Source: Flavobacterium sp. (GTDB lineage Bacteria; Bacteroidota; Bacteroidia; Flavobacteriales; Flavobacteriaceae). Taken from it: 12,741 nt of DNA. The stretch covers positions 1 to 12,741 of the forward strand of contig JASLDM010000055.1 of the NCBI GenBank assembly GCA_030151565.1, given 5' to 3'. Below are positions 1 to 6,530 of this stretch, piece by piece (position 1 is the stretch's first letter; every line of letters begins with the position of its first letter). The notes under the pieces were generated by a model. It saw only the letters and a program-made list of their open reading frames with translations, was not told the origin of the DNA and did no database searches. A program made the translations under genes and the position numbers.

Positions 1-60
1 GATATCTTTATTAAAACGTGTGGTCAAAATTAACTAACGAATCTTTGATACTCGGATTCT

Positions 61-558
61 TTAGTTGTTTTTCAATTTTTTATACGTACGAATTAATTCT
101 TTTAGCTGACGATTTGATGTAGCGTCTACATCTTTATCAGATAAAAAATGTCTAAACTTGAAATTACTTTTATAGTTTTTAAGAATAATCTCTTGATCCA
201 CAATTAAAAGTTCATTTCTCAAATGTTGCTTTTCAACTTCTAAGGAATTAAGTAATTCGAATTTATCTCCAAAATCTCTTCTAAAAGTTGTGGTATTAAA
301 AGGAATTGAATTTAAAATTTGCATTTGTTTTTTTGACTTTTGGTCTAAATCTCCAATGATTTTAATTGCAATGGCCTCTACCTCATTTTTTGATAATTGA
401 TCTAAATTTTTAGGCACCAACGGTTTCAATTGTTGTTTGTGATTCCCTTTTTTGTGGTCCGCAGACTTATTTACAGTTTGGGCAGAAATAAATCCACTTC
501 CAAAACATTTTTTACAATTACTATTTAAGCCTTGACACGAACAAATTTCAGATCTCAT
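61..558 (-). CDS. Hypothetical protein with an N-terminal DnaJ-like cysteine cluster
   Basis: A 165-residue protein that I cannot assign to a named family. Residues 6-22 carry the pattern CxCxG-x4-CxxCxGxG (Cys6, Cys8, Cys15, Cys18), which resembles one half-site of the DnaJ cysteine-rich zinc finger and could bind one zinc ion. Residues 25-50 are basic, polar and probably disordered. The rest (about 52-165) is charged, rich in Lys, Glu, Leu and Asn, and likely helical or coiled-coil. There is no signal peptide or membrane segment, so a cytoplasmic location is inferred. The ATG at 558 places the cysteine cluster at the extreme N-terminus, and a good TACTTTTG element lies 33 bases upstream. 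It stands alone: the next gene is more than 500 bases away on the opposite strand. The reading frame is secure; the function is unknown. Confidence 0.75.
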   Translation of the reverse strand: MRSEICSCQGLNSNCKKCFGSGFISAQTVNKSADHKKGNHKQQLKPLVPKNLDQLSKNEVEAIAIKIIGDLDQKSKKQMQILNSIPFNTTTFRRDFGDKFELLNSLEVEKQHLRNELLIVDQEIILKNYKSNFKFRHFLSDKDVDATSNRQLKELIRTYKKLKNN

Positions 559-591
559 TATTTTTTATTTAAAACGTATATATTTCGAGTG

Positions 592-599
592 CAAAAGTA
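592..599 (-). promoter_or_regulatory. Candidate -7 element (TACTTTTG) for the hypothetical gene
   Basis: On the minus strand TACTTTTG matches the Bacteroidetes -7 consensus TAnnTTTG exactly and is followed by C, as is common. It ends 33 bases before the ATG at 558. The -33 box is weak: TTA, not TTG, lies 19 bases upstream, and a TTG lies only 14 bases upstream. Confidence 0.45.
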
Positions 600-787
600 A
601 TACAATTCTATCTCAAAATAATTTAAAATGTTCTTGTAATTATCCTGTACTATAAAGTTGCTATTTTATTGTTTTGAAAAAGAAATGGGTTTGAATACTT
701 CCCGTAAAAAAAGCGCTTTTGAATTAAAAAAACGAAGCAGTTGGAAACCTTTTTGAAGTAAAAAGACACAAAAAAAAGTAAAGACAT

Positions 788-830
788 AAAAAAACTCCCT
801 AAGCAGAATTGGAAGCCTGACAGAGGGAGT
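788..830 (-). terminator. Hairpin plus T-run, Rho-independent terminator on the minus strand
   Basis: Arms ACTCCCT (minus strand, 830-824) and AGGGAGT (800-794) pair over 7 bp around a 23-base loop. The loop can form an inner CAG/CTG stem. The second arm runs straight into T residues on the minus strand (794-788). The long loop makes it weaker than a textbook terminator. On the plus strand there is no T-run after the hairpin. Confidence 0.45.
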
Positions 831-857
831 ATAATCAGTCGTATAACATTCGTCTGA
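788..857 (-). ncRNA. Possible small RNA (about 70 nt), speculative
   Basis: Reading the minus strand, a promoter-like pair (TTG, 18 bases, TAATATTG) at 891-863 is followed about 30 bases later by a hairpin ending in seven T residues (788-794). Together these would define a short transcript of roughly 70 nucleotides starting near 857. The 7-base sequence CTGTCAG occurs twice, at its proposed 5' end (854-860) and inside the hairpin loop (817-823). No known RNA family is recognised. An alternative is a terminator for a longer antisense transcript, or chance. Confidence 0.25.
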
Positions 858-862
858 CAGTG

Positions 863-891
863 CAATATTACTACTTTTAATCGATTTACAA
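863..891 (-). promoter_or_regulatory. Candidate Bacteroidetes-type promoter for the possible small RNA
   Basis: Minus strand: TTG (891-889), 18-base spacer, TAATATTG (870-863), a 7 of 8 match to TAnnTTTG. No protein gene of normal quality follows; the hairpin terminator at 788-830 does. The region is AT-rich, so a chance match is quite possible. Confidence 0.3.
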
Positions 892-1059
892 GTCAATTCA
901 AGATGTTTTTTTTCGGGTTTCATCAAATAAAAAACCTGCATACTTCTAAGTTTCTGTAAAACACCAATCTAAAAAATAAAAAAAGAGTACAACAGTCTCA
1001 AAAATAGTTTTATTTATGCTGAAAACAGTAAATTATTCGGGTTGAAAACAAATAATTTG

Positions 1060-1066
1060 TACTTTG
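1060..1066 (+). promoter_or_regulatory. Weak candidate -7 element (TACTTTG) for the DUF3810 gene
   Basis: TACTTTG followed by CA lies 17 bases before the ATG at 1084, with a TTG at 1042-1044 only 15 bases upstream of it. It is one base short of the TAnnTTTG pattern. If transcription starts just after it, the TTG at 1042 cannot be the start codon, which supports the ATG at 1084. Confidence 0.3.
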
Positions 1067-1083
1067 CATCGACTAATTTGCCT

Positions 1084-2163
1084 ATGAAAACGACCACTCG
1101 CCTCCTACTTTGGCTTTTATTTATCGGTTTGCAAATGGCTTTACTTGCTTTTTTTAAGCAACATCCCGATTGGGTAGAGCACTATTATTCCAATTTATTC
1201 TACAAATATTGTAGTCAGCTCTTTCGTGCTGTATTGGGATTTTTTCCTTTTTCTATTGGCGATCTACTTTATCTTGGCGTTGGTGTTTTTGGCGTGTACA
1301 AACTGGTTAAACTGTTTCGTGGCCAACAGTCCGTGTTCTATAAAGTAAAAAAAATAGCTGTTTTAAGCATTCAAAGTATTGCGGTGTTCTTTTTCCTTTT
1401 CAACCTGCTTTGGGGTTTTAATAATTACCGTGTTCCCCTACATCAAAAACTGGATTTGGAACTGTCCTATACCGAAGAAGAATTGGTTGCACTAACCGAA
1501 AAATTAATTGAACAAACTACGGATTTGCAACTTGAGATTACCCACGATACTACAAAAGCAGTGGTGATGCCGTATAGCGAGGAACAGCTTTTACAAGATG
1601 CACATCGGGGCTTAAAGAATTTGGAAGCAGAAAATGATTGGTTGCGTTATAAGAATGATGCGATAAAAAAATCGTTATGGAGTTTGCCTTTAACCTATAT
1701 GGGCTTTTCGGGCTATATCAACCCTTTTACCAACGAAGCGCAAGTAAACTATAAAGTACCCGCAATAGGTATGATTGTAACGGCTACGCACGAAACGGCG
1801 CATCAGATTGGATTTGCTAAAGAAAGTGAAGCCAACTTTATTGGGTATTTGGGAACACGTGCACAAACCGATGTACATTACCGCTATGCGGCTAGCTTGT
1901 ATGCGTTGAAATATTGCTTGTCTACCTTGGAAAAAAATGAATCAGAAGCTTTTTTAATACTTCACGCCAACCTAAATTCAGGAGTGCTGACAAACTTATA
2001 TGAAAGCACCGTTTTTTGGAGTGGGTATCGCAATTTTTCTAATTCATTTTTTAAGGTATTCTACGGAAGTTTTTTAAGGGTAAACAATCAAAAAGAAGGA
2101 ATCAAAAGCTACAATCGCTTTGTTGATTTACTGATTAATTACCACAAAAAAAATCCTTTATAA
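1084..2163 (+). CDS. DUF3810 family membrane protein with HExxH zinc-protease motif
   Basis: A 359-residue protein of the DUF3810 family, common in Bacteroidetes and experimentally uncharacterised as far as I know. Three hydrophobic segments (about 6-24, 51-76 and 91-112) put the N-terminal third in the membrane. The soluble C-terminal part contains HETAH at 236-240, followed by QIGFAKESEANF; Glu249 (or Glu247) is the likely third zinc ligand, so the arrangement is gluzincin-like. The phrase MGFSGYINPFTNEAQVN (206-222) is a conserved lead-in to the motif in this family. A membrane-anchored metallopeptidase is therefore inferred; substrate unknown. I chose the ATG at 1084 over the in-frame TTG at 1042 because translation from it begins directly with a Lys-then-hydrophobic membrane segment and a promoter-like element lies in between. 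The stop is 4 bases from the convergent ndh stop, with no terminator visible. Confidence 0.85.
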   Translation: MKTTTRLLLWLLFIGLQMALLAFFKQHPDWVEHYYSNLFYKYCSQLFRAVLGFFPFSIGDLLYLGVGVFGVYKLVKLFRGQQSVFYKVKKIAVLSIQSIAVFFFLFNLLWGFNNYRVPLHQKLDLELSYTEEELVALTEKLIEQTTDLQLEITHDTTKAVVMPYSEEQLLQDAHRGLKNLEAENDWLRYKNDAIKKSLWSLPLTYMGFSGYINPFTNEAQVNYKVPAIGMIVTATHETAHQIGFAKESEANFIGYLGTRAQTDVHYRYAASLYALKYCLSTLEKNESEAFLILHANLNSGVLTNLYESTVFWSGYRNFSNSFFKVFYGSFLRVNNQKEGIKSYNRFVDLLINYHKKNPL

Positions 2164-2167
2164 GCCT

Positions 2168-3490
2168 TTACTTTTCAATGTCTGAAGAAAAGCTTTCGTT
2201 GTTTTTATTCTTGTACGGACGAACGATGATTCTTCCTTGGCGGTCAAAGAAAATATAATTGTACAACCAGTTCCAAAACACCACCAGTTTGTTTCTAAAT
2301 CCAATTAAGGACATCAAGTGCACAAACATCCATACAAACCAAGCAAAACTACCGCTAAACTGCCATTTAGGTAAGTCTACAACCGCTTTGTTTCTTCCGA
2401 TGGTAGCCATAGAACCTTGGTCGTTATAACTGAATTTTTTCAATGGTTTTTTCGCTCTTAGTCGCATCAAGTTTGCTGCCAAAAGATCTCCTTGTTGTAT
2501 CGCTGGCTGCGCCATCATTGGGTGTCCCATTGGGTTTTTATCGGTAACCATTGCAGCAATATCTCCAATAGCAAATACGTCTTCAAAACCGGCTACTTGA
2601 TTGAATTCATTTACCTTCATTCGGTTTCCACGTTGCACAACAGCTTCATCAAATCCGTCAACCAAAGCACCTTTTACCCCGGCCGTCCAAATAACGGTTT
2701 CACTGGCAAATGTTTTACCTGATTTGGTTTTCACTACTTTACCGTCATACGCCACCACGTGCTCATTCAACCAAACATCAACCCCTAGTTTTCTCAAAAA
2801 CTGAAACGCTTTTTCCGAAGCTTTTAGCGACATCGCGTCCAATACTTTACTCGAACCTTGAATGACATTAATTTCCATTTTTCGAATATCCAAATCCGGG
2901 TAATCTTTTGGCAAAACGTGGCGTTTCATCTCTGCCAAAGCCCCAGCGAGTTCTACACCTGTTGGTCCTGCTCCTACAATCACAAAGTTCATCAAAGCCT
3001 TTTGTTTTTCGATATCGTTGGTCAATAAAGCCGACTCGAAATTCTCCAACACCAAACTTCTAATGTTCAACGATTGTGGAATGGTTTTCATAGCCATACT
3101 GTTCTTTTGGATTTCTTCATTTCCAAAAAAGTTGGTCATAGATCCCGTTGCAATCACCAAATAATCGTAAAAAATGGTTCCGATATCAGCAATCACTTTT
3201 TTCCCTTCGGTATCGATCTTTTGTACATTGGCCAAACGAAAGTAAAACTCGTCGTAATTGCGAATTACTTTACGAAGTGGATAAGCAATCGACCCTGCTT
3301 CTAAACCACAAGTTGCCACCTGATACAATAACGGCTGAAACGTATGGTAGTTATGCTTGTCTAACAAAACAACTTGAAAGTTTTTGTTTTTAAGCTTTTT
3401 GGCTAAAGTCAATCCTCCAAAACCTCCCCCAATGATAACAACTCTTGGATTGCTTGAAGTAGGAATATTCATTCTAGTCATAGTGTTCAT
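2168..3490 (-). CDS. ndh: Type II NADH dehydrogenase (NDH-2), NADH:quinone oxidoreductase
   Basis: This 440-residue flavoprotein passes electrons from NADH to the quinone pool without pumping protons, at the inner face of the cytoplasmic membrane. Visible features: FAD dinucleotide-binding motif GGGFGG (21-26) with Asp44 ending the second strand; the NDH-2 signature around HNYHTFQPLLYQVAT (46-60); a second nucleotide-binding motif VGAGPTGVELAGALAE (172-187) for NADH; FAIGD (307-311), the second FAD contact; AQPAIQQG (327-334), the quinone-site segment; and a hydrophobic, aromatic C-terminal stretch (about 382-415) that would anchor the enzyme to the membrane. Length is normal for bacterial NDH-2. 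Three Met codons lie at residues 1, 4 and 7; any could be the start, since the fold begins near residue 15. It stands alone, convergent with the DUF3810 gene and divergent from the ECF sigma factor gene. Confidence 0.93.
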   Translation of the reverse strand: MNTMTRMNIPTSSNPRVVIIGGGFGGLTLAKKLKNKNFQVVLLDKHNYHTFQPLLYQVATCGLEAGSIAYPLRKVIRNYDEFYFRLANVQKIDTEGKKVIADIGTIFYDYLVIATGSMTNFFGNEEIQKNSMAMKTIPQSLNIRSLVLENFESALLTNDIEKQKALMNFVIVGAGPTGVELAGALAEMKRHVLPKDYPDLDIRKMEINVIQGSSKVLDAMSLKASEKAFQFLRKLGVDVWLNEHVVAYDGKVVKTKSGKTFASETVIWTAGVKGALVDGFDEAVVQRGNRMKVNEFNQVAGFEDVFAIGDIAAMVTDKNPMGHPMMAQPAIQQGDLLAANLMRLRAKKPLKKFSYNDQGSMATIGRNKAVVDLPKWQFSGSFAWFVWMFVHLMSLIGFRNKLVVFWNWLYNYIFFDRQGRIIVRPYKNKNNESFSSDIEK

Positions 3491-3582
3491 CTTTAAAAAT
3501 GTAAAATTACAAAGAAATACCGATGTGCTGCTTCTGATTTAGAAAACATTATCCTTTATTGAAAATTTAAAACTACATTTGA

Positions 3583-3610
3583 TGTAACAAAATCTCTTTA
3601 AGTTCGTCAT
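3583..3610 (+). promoter_or_regulatory. ECF-type promoter (TGTAAC, 16 bases, CGTCAT) of the sigma factor operon
   Basis: TGTAAC at 3583-3588 and CGTCAT at 3605-3610 are separated by exactly 16 bases and sit 20 bases before the sigma factor ATG. An AAC-type -35 box with a CGTC-type -10 box is the form recognised by ECF sigma factors and differs from the housekeeping TTG/TAnnTTTG promoter of this phylum. By eye I saw no second pair with this spacing in the window. Self-activation by the adjacent sigma factor is inferred. Confidence 0.6.
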
Positions 3611-3629
3611 ATAGGCAGAATAAACAACA

Positions 3630-4112
3630 ATGGAACAAGAATTTATTAGACAACTTGATGCTCATCAAAACCTGATTCACAAGGTATGCAAATTGTATAC
3701 CTCGGATGAAGCGTCGCATAAAGACTTGTTTCAAGAAATTTCCATTCAGCTTTGGAATGCGTACCCAAAATTTAGAGGGGACTCTAAATTTACCACTTGG
3801 GCGTATCGGATTGCATTAAATACAGCTATATCGTTGTACCGGAAAAAGAAAAGAACGATTTCAACTATTACGTACGACAGTACTTATCATCGTTTTGAAG
3901 CTACGGAGTACAACTATGAAGAAGAAGAACAGCTCAAAATTCTCTACCAAGCTGTACACAAACTCAACGATATTGAAAAAGCCCTAATCTATATGTATTT
4001 GGAAGACAAAGATTATGCAGAAATAGCAGAAGTACTCGGAATTAGCGAGGGAAATGCTAGGGTGAAGATGAACAGAACCAAAAACAAGCTTAAGAAAATT
4101 TTAAATCCTTAA
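3630..4112 (+). CDS. ECF (group 4) RNA polymerase sigma factor
   Basis: A 160-residue sigma factor with only regions 2 and 4, as is normal for the ECF group. Region 2 (about 12-78) includes DLFQEISIQLW (32-42), the core-binding and -10 melting part, and FTTWAYRIALNTAISLYR (54-71), the -10 recognition helix. A short acidic linker (about 88-102) leads to region 4 (about 106-158). There EIAEVLGISEGNARVKMNR (131-149) is the helix-turn-helix that contacts the -35 box. There is no extra C-terminal domain. Its stop is 15 bases before the next gene, a four-helix membrane protein, which suggests an operon and a sigma/anti-sigma pair. An ECF-type promoter directly upstream suggests positive autoregulation. 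The signal and regulon cannot be told from the sequence. Confidence 0.92.
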   Translation: MEQEFIRQLDAHQNLIHKVCKLYTSDEASHKDLFQEISIQLWNAYPKFRGDSKFTTWAYRIALNTAISLYRKKKRTISTITYDSTYHRFEATEYNYEEEEQLKILYQAVHKLNDIEKALIYMYLEDKDYAEIAEVLGISEGNARVKMNRTKNKLKKILNP

Positions 4113-4127
4113 AGAGATTACGATTTT

Positions 4128-4745
4128 ATGAATGATTTAGATCAGATAAAACAACATTGGAAAAACGCAGCTAATTTTCCAAAAGTTACCCAAGATGAAA
4201 TCAAGAAAATGATTCACAAAAGATCATCTTCTCTGGTGATGTGGATATTGGTTATCAGTATCTTGGAATTCATCTTATTGAATTTCATCACCAAATTGAT
4301 ACCGATAGATTCTGAGGAAACCCCTACAGGTGTGTCTTCTTTTGATGCCTTGGTAGATAAATTTGACTATATATCCATCAGTATATCGCTGGTTTTTATC
4401 TTTATTTTCTATAAAAATTATAAGAAAATAGCGGTGTATTCTTCTTCTAAGGATCTGATGATGCAAATTTTGAAAACCAAAAAAACAGTTAACTACTACA
4501 TTTACTTGAATTTAGCCTTAATAGTATGTGCCTTAACTTTTCTGCTATACTGTTTGTTTACCTATGAAAACACACTGATTCCAGATAGCTTTAATCCGAC
4601 TGCTTACATCCTTTTGGCTATTTTTATTCTACTATCTGCCCTAGTAATTTTCGCAATATGGTTATTTTACAGACTGATTTACGGGTTTTTATTAAACAAG
4701 TTGATGAAAAACTATAAGGAATTGGAAAAAATAGACTCTCATTAA
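4128..4745 (+). CDS. Four-helix membrane protein, putative anti-sigma partner of the ECF sigma factor
   Basis: A 205-residue protein with a soluble, charged N-terminal segment (1-35: LDQIKQHWKNA, then an amphipathic helix ending in RSSS) and four predicted membrane helices (about 36-57, 80-95, 123-145 and 159-182), with both ends likely cytoplasmic. It follows the sigma factor gene by 15 bases on the same strand. Proteins of this shape regularly follow ECF sigma genes in Flavobacteriia and have at times been annotated, wrongly in my view, as beta-carotene monooxygenase. An anti-sigma role with the N-terminal segment as the sigma-binding part is inferred from position and topology only. It lacks the HxxxCxxC zinc motif of ZAS anti-sigma factors and has no FecR-like periplasmic domain. 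Only one cysteine pair (Cys134, Cys142) is seen, both inside helix 3. Confidence 0.65.
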   Translation: MNDLDQIKQHWKNAANFPKVTQDEIKKMIHKRSSSLVMWILVISILEFILLNFITKLIPIDSEETPTGVSSFDALVDKFDYISISISLVFIFIFYKNYKKIAVYSSSKDLMMQILKTKKTVNYYIYLNLALIVCALTFLLYCLFTYENTLIPDSFNPTAYILLAIFILLSALVIFAIWLFYRLIYGFLLNKLMKNYKELEKIDSH

Positions 4746-4791
4746 AAATTAATTCCGAACTTTGTGTAATCTCAATTATCAAATTCTTTAG

Positions 4792-5733
4792 ATGACAATT
4801 ACACAATTATTATATGTTTTAGCTGTAGCAGAACACAAAAACTTTACGCTTGCAGCAGAAAAAAGTTTTGTAACGCAGCCTACTTTAAGTATGCAAATTC
4901 AGAAGCTAGAAGATGAATTAGGTGTCTTGCTTTTTGATCGTACTACAAAACCGATTCAGCCTACAGAGGTAGGAATGGTTATTATCAAACAAGCCCAACG
5001 CATTGTGGATGAAGCCGATCGTATTAAGGATTTGATCGATCAACAAAAAGGCTTTATTGGTGGGGAGTTTAAATTGGGGATTATCCCAACGATTACGCCT
5101 ACCTTACTCCCGATGTTTTTAAAGAACTTTATCAATACACACAAAAAGGTAAACTTAATTATTGAGGAGTACACTACTGAAGAAATCATTGTGCGATTGC
5201 GCAACGGACATCTTGATGCTGCTATTGTAGCAACACCTTTGGTAGAAGCCGATTTGGTGGAAAACGTGTTGTATTACGAGCCTTTTGTAGGTTATATGCC
5301 TAAGGAGTTTCGAGAGGCAGGACAAACCGAACTTACACCGGATACCTTAGATTTAAAAGAACTGTTGCTGCTGCAAGACGGACACTGTTTTAGAGATGGT
5401 ATCTTAAACATTTGCCAGAGCAAACAAGTAACCGACGATAAAGCATTCAAACTAGAAAGTGGTAGCTTTGAAACCTTGATTCGCTTGGCAAATGAAGGAT
5501 TGGGCTACACCTTGCTTCCTTATTTGCATACACTGGAATTGAAAGAGGCAGATCAAGTCAATTTGATTCAGTTTAAAAATCCAAAGCCTGCACGTGAGGT
5601 GAGTTTAATTTACTCCAAAAACGAGTTGAAGATTCAAATCATCAATGCTTTAAAAGAAACCATTATGGGGGTAGTCCGTGGGGCTATTGCTTTCCAGGAT
5701 GTTCAAATTATAAGTCCAAAAACAAAAGGATAA
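4792..5733 (+). CDS. oxyR: OxyR, peroxide-sensing LysR-family regulator
   Basis: A 313-residue LysR-type DNA-binding regulator. The winged helix-turn-helix is at 1-60 (NFTLAAEKSFVTQPTLSMQI, 17-36), followed by a linker helix and a periplasmic-binding-type effector domain (about 90-300). The diagnostic part is LLLLQDGHCFRD (191-202) with a second cysteine in NICQS. These cysteines fall at residues 199 and 208, the same numbers as the E. coli OxyR pair that forms the disulfide on reaction with hydrogen peroxide. His198 and Arg201 next to Cys199 are also kept. It is therefore expected to activate catalase, peroxiredoxin and Dps-type genes elsewhere; none is adjacent here. It begins 46 bases after the membrane protein gene. 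I found no clear promoter in that gap, so it may be co-transcribed or use a divergent promoter. A strong terminator follows. Confidence 0.93.
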   Translation: MTITQLLYVLAVAEHKNFTLAAEKSFVTQPTLSMQIQKLEDELGVLLFDRTTKPIQPTEVGMVIIKQAQRIVDEADRIKDLIDQQKGFIGGEFKLGIIPTITPTLLPMFLKNFINTHKKVNLIIEEYTTEEIIVRLRNGHLDAAIVATPLVEADLVENVLYYEPFVGYMPKEFREAGQTELTPDTLDLKELLLLQDGHCFRDGILNICQSKQVTDDKAFKLESGSFETLIRLANEGLGYTLLPYLHTLELKEADQVNLIQFKNPKPAREVSLIYSKNELKIQIINALKETIMGVVRGAIAFQDVQIISPKTKG

Positions 5734-5756
5734 TCCATCCTTTGCTTTACTGCATA

Positions 5757-5789
5757 AAAAAAGCCTAAGAGAATCTCTTAGGCTTTTTT
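5757..5789. terminator. Bidirectional Rho-independent terminator between oxyR and the response regulator
   Basis: A nearly perfect inverted repeat: arms 5761-5772 and 5774-5785 (AAGCCTAAGAGA and its complement) around a minimal loop, with A residues before (5756-5760) and T residues after (5786-5789). It therefore reads as a stem followed by a T-run on both strands. It lies 23 bases after the oxyR stop and 13 bases after the stop of the convergent response regulator gene, and would end both transcripts. Confidence 0.92.
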
Positions 5790-5802
5790 ATTGTTTGGTT
5801 TC

Positions 5803-6525
5803 TTATTTATCTTCTTCGCTGTTTTTTACAACCAATCGGAATCCTTCTCCGTGAATGTTTAAAATTTCAACGTTTTCATCAAGTTTAAGATACTTTCTCA
5901 ATTTGGCAATATAAACGTCCATACTACGAGAAGTAAAGTAGTTATCATCTCTCCAGATCTTTGTTAGAGCTACCTCACGAGGCATTAAATCATTCTCGTA
6001 AACAGCTAACATTTTCAACAATTCATTTTCTTTAGGTGAGAGTTTGATTGGCTCGTCATTCTCAAACGTTAAGAATCTCAATTTAGAATTCAAATGGAAG
6101 CGACCAATTTGGAATTCAAATTTAGTATTGTCTGTTTTTACTTCAGAAGATTTTCTATGAATAATAGCTTTGATCTTCATCAATAATACTTCAGAATCAA
6201 ATGGCTTATTTAAATAATCATCTGCTCCTACTTTATACCCTTTCAGCACATCTTCTTTCATTGATTTTGCTGTTAAGAAAATAATAGGTACTTCTTTGTT
6301 TTTCTCTCTTATTTCTTTGGCTAAAGTAAATCCGTCTTTATAAGGCATCATCACATCTAAGATACATAAGTCATAAGACTCACGCTTAAATTTTTCGAAA
6401 CCTTCCATACCGTTTTTAGCTAACGTAACTTCAAAGTCATTGATCGCTAAATAATCTTTTAAGATAGCTCCAAAGTTTGGATCATCTTCTACTAATAAAA
6501 TCTTTTTGTTGTTTGTTGTTTCCAT
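5803..6525 (-). CDS. OmpR/PhoB-type response regulator (RprY-like)
   Basis: A 240-residue transcription factor with a receiver domain (about 7-122) and a winged-helix DNA-binding domain (about 138-235). Receiver residues are all present: acidic pair Glu13/Asp14/Asp15, phospho-acceptor Asp57 (in CILDVMMP), Thr85 and Lys107 (in NKPFD). The effector domain shows the OmpR-family core LSPKENELLKMLAVYEND, the recognition helix RSMDVYIAKLRKYL and the wing end IHGEGFRLV. It starts 5 bases after the stop of the histidine kinase gene, so the two form a cognate pair in one operon with the kinase first. Kinase-then-regulator order and the lengths of both proteins resemble Bacteroides RprX/RprY; that assignment is inferred. 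A possible target is the TTAAC direct repeat upstream of the kinase gene (8165-8181). Confidence 0.93.
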   Translation of the reverse strand: METTNNKKILLVEDDPNFGAILKDYLAINDFEVTLAKNGMEGFEKFKRESYDLCILDVMMPYKDGFTLAKEIREKNKEVPIIFLTAKSMKEDVLKGYKVGADDYLNKPFDSEVLLMKIKAIIHRKSSEVKTDNTKFEFQIGRFHLNSKLRFLTFENDEPIKLSPKENELLKMLAVYENDLMPREVALTKIWRDDNYFTSRSMDVYIAKLRKYLKLDENVEILNIHGEGFRLVVKNSEEDK

Positions 6526-6530
6526 ATATA

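Larger units (their letters stand above)
559..1083. other. AT-rich intergenic region between divergent genes
   Basis: This 525-base gap contains no convincing protein gene. It holds the -7 element of the hypothetical gene (592-599), a 12-bp perfect palindrome AAAAGCGCTTTT (709-720), a minus-strand promoter-like sequence (863-891) followed by a hairpin with a T-run (788-830), and at its right end a weak promoter for the DUF3810 gene. Long A/T homopolymer runs are frequent. Open frames seen here on the minus strand give low-complexity, Phe-rich translations and were not called. Confidence 0.6.

Noticed and set aside
1..60. Tail of an upstream plus-strand gene ending near position 37
   Set aside because: One frame stays open from the edge to a stop, but only about 11 residues are visible, which is too little to support a gene.
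709..720. 12-bp palindrome AAAAGCGCTTTT as a terminator or operator
   Set aside because: It is too short, has no loop, and no gene ends close by. It probably reflects chance in AT-rich DNA.
650..941. Two overlapping minus-strand open frames (91 and 71 codons) in the intergenic gap
   Set aside because: The translations are Phe/Lys-rich and low in complexity, arise from A/T runs, overlap each other in different frames, and contain the hairpin at 788-830. Nothing resembles a protein domain.
1042..1083. TTG at 1042 as start of the DUF3810 gene
   Set aside because: It lies within or upstream of the probable promoter, and the ATG at 1084 gives a normal N-terminus beginning with a membrane helix.
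4128..4745. Beta-carotene 15,15'-monooxygenase, a label sometimes given to such proteins
   Set aside because: There is no set of conserved histidines for iron binding. The protein is a small four-helix membrane protein next to a sigma factor gene.
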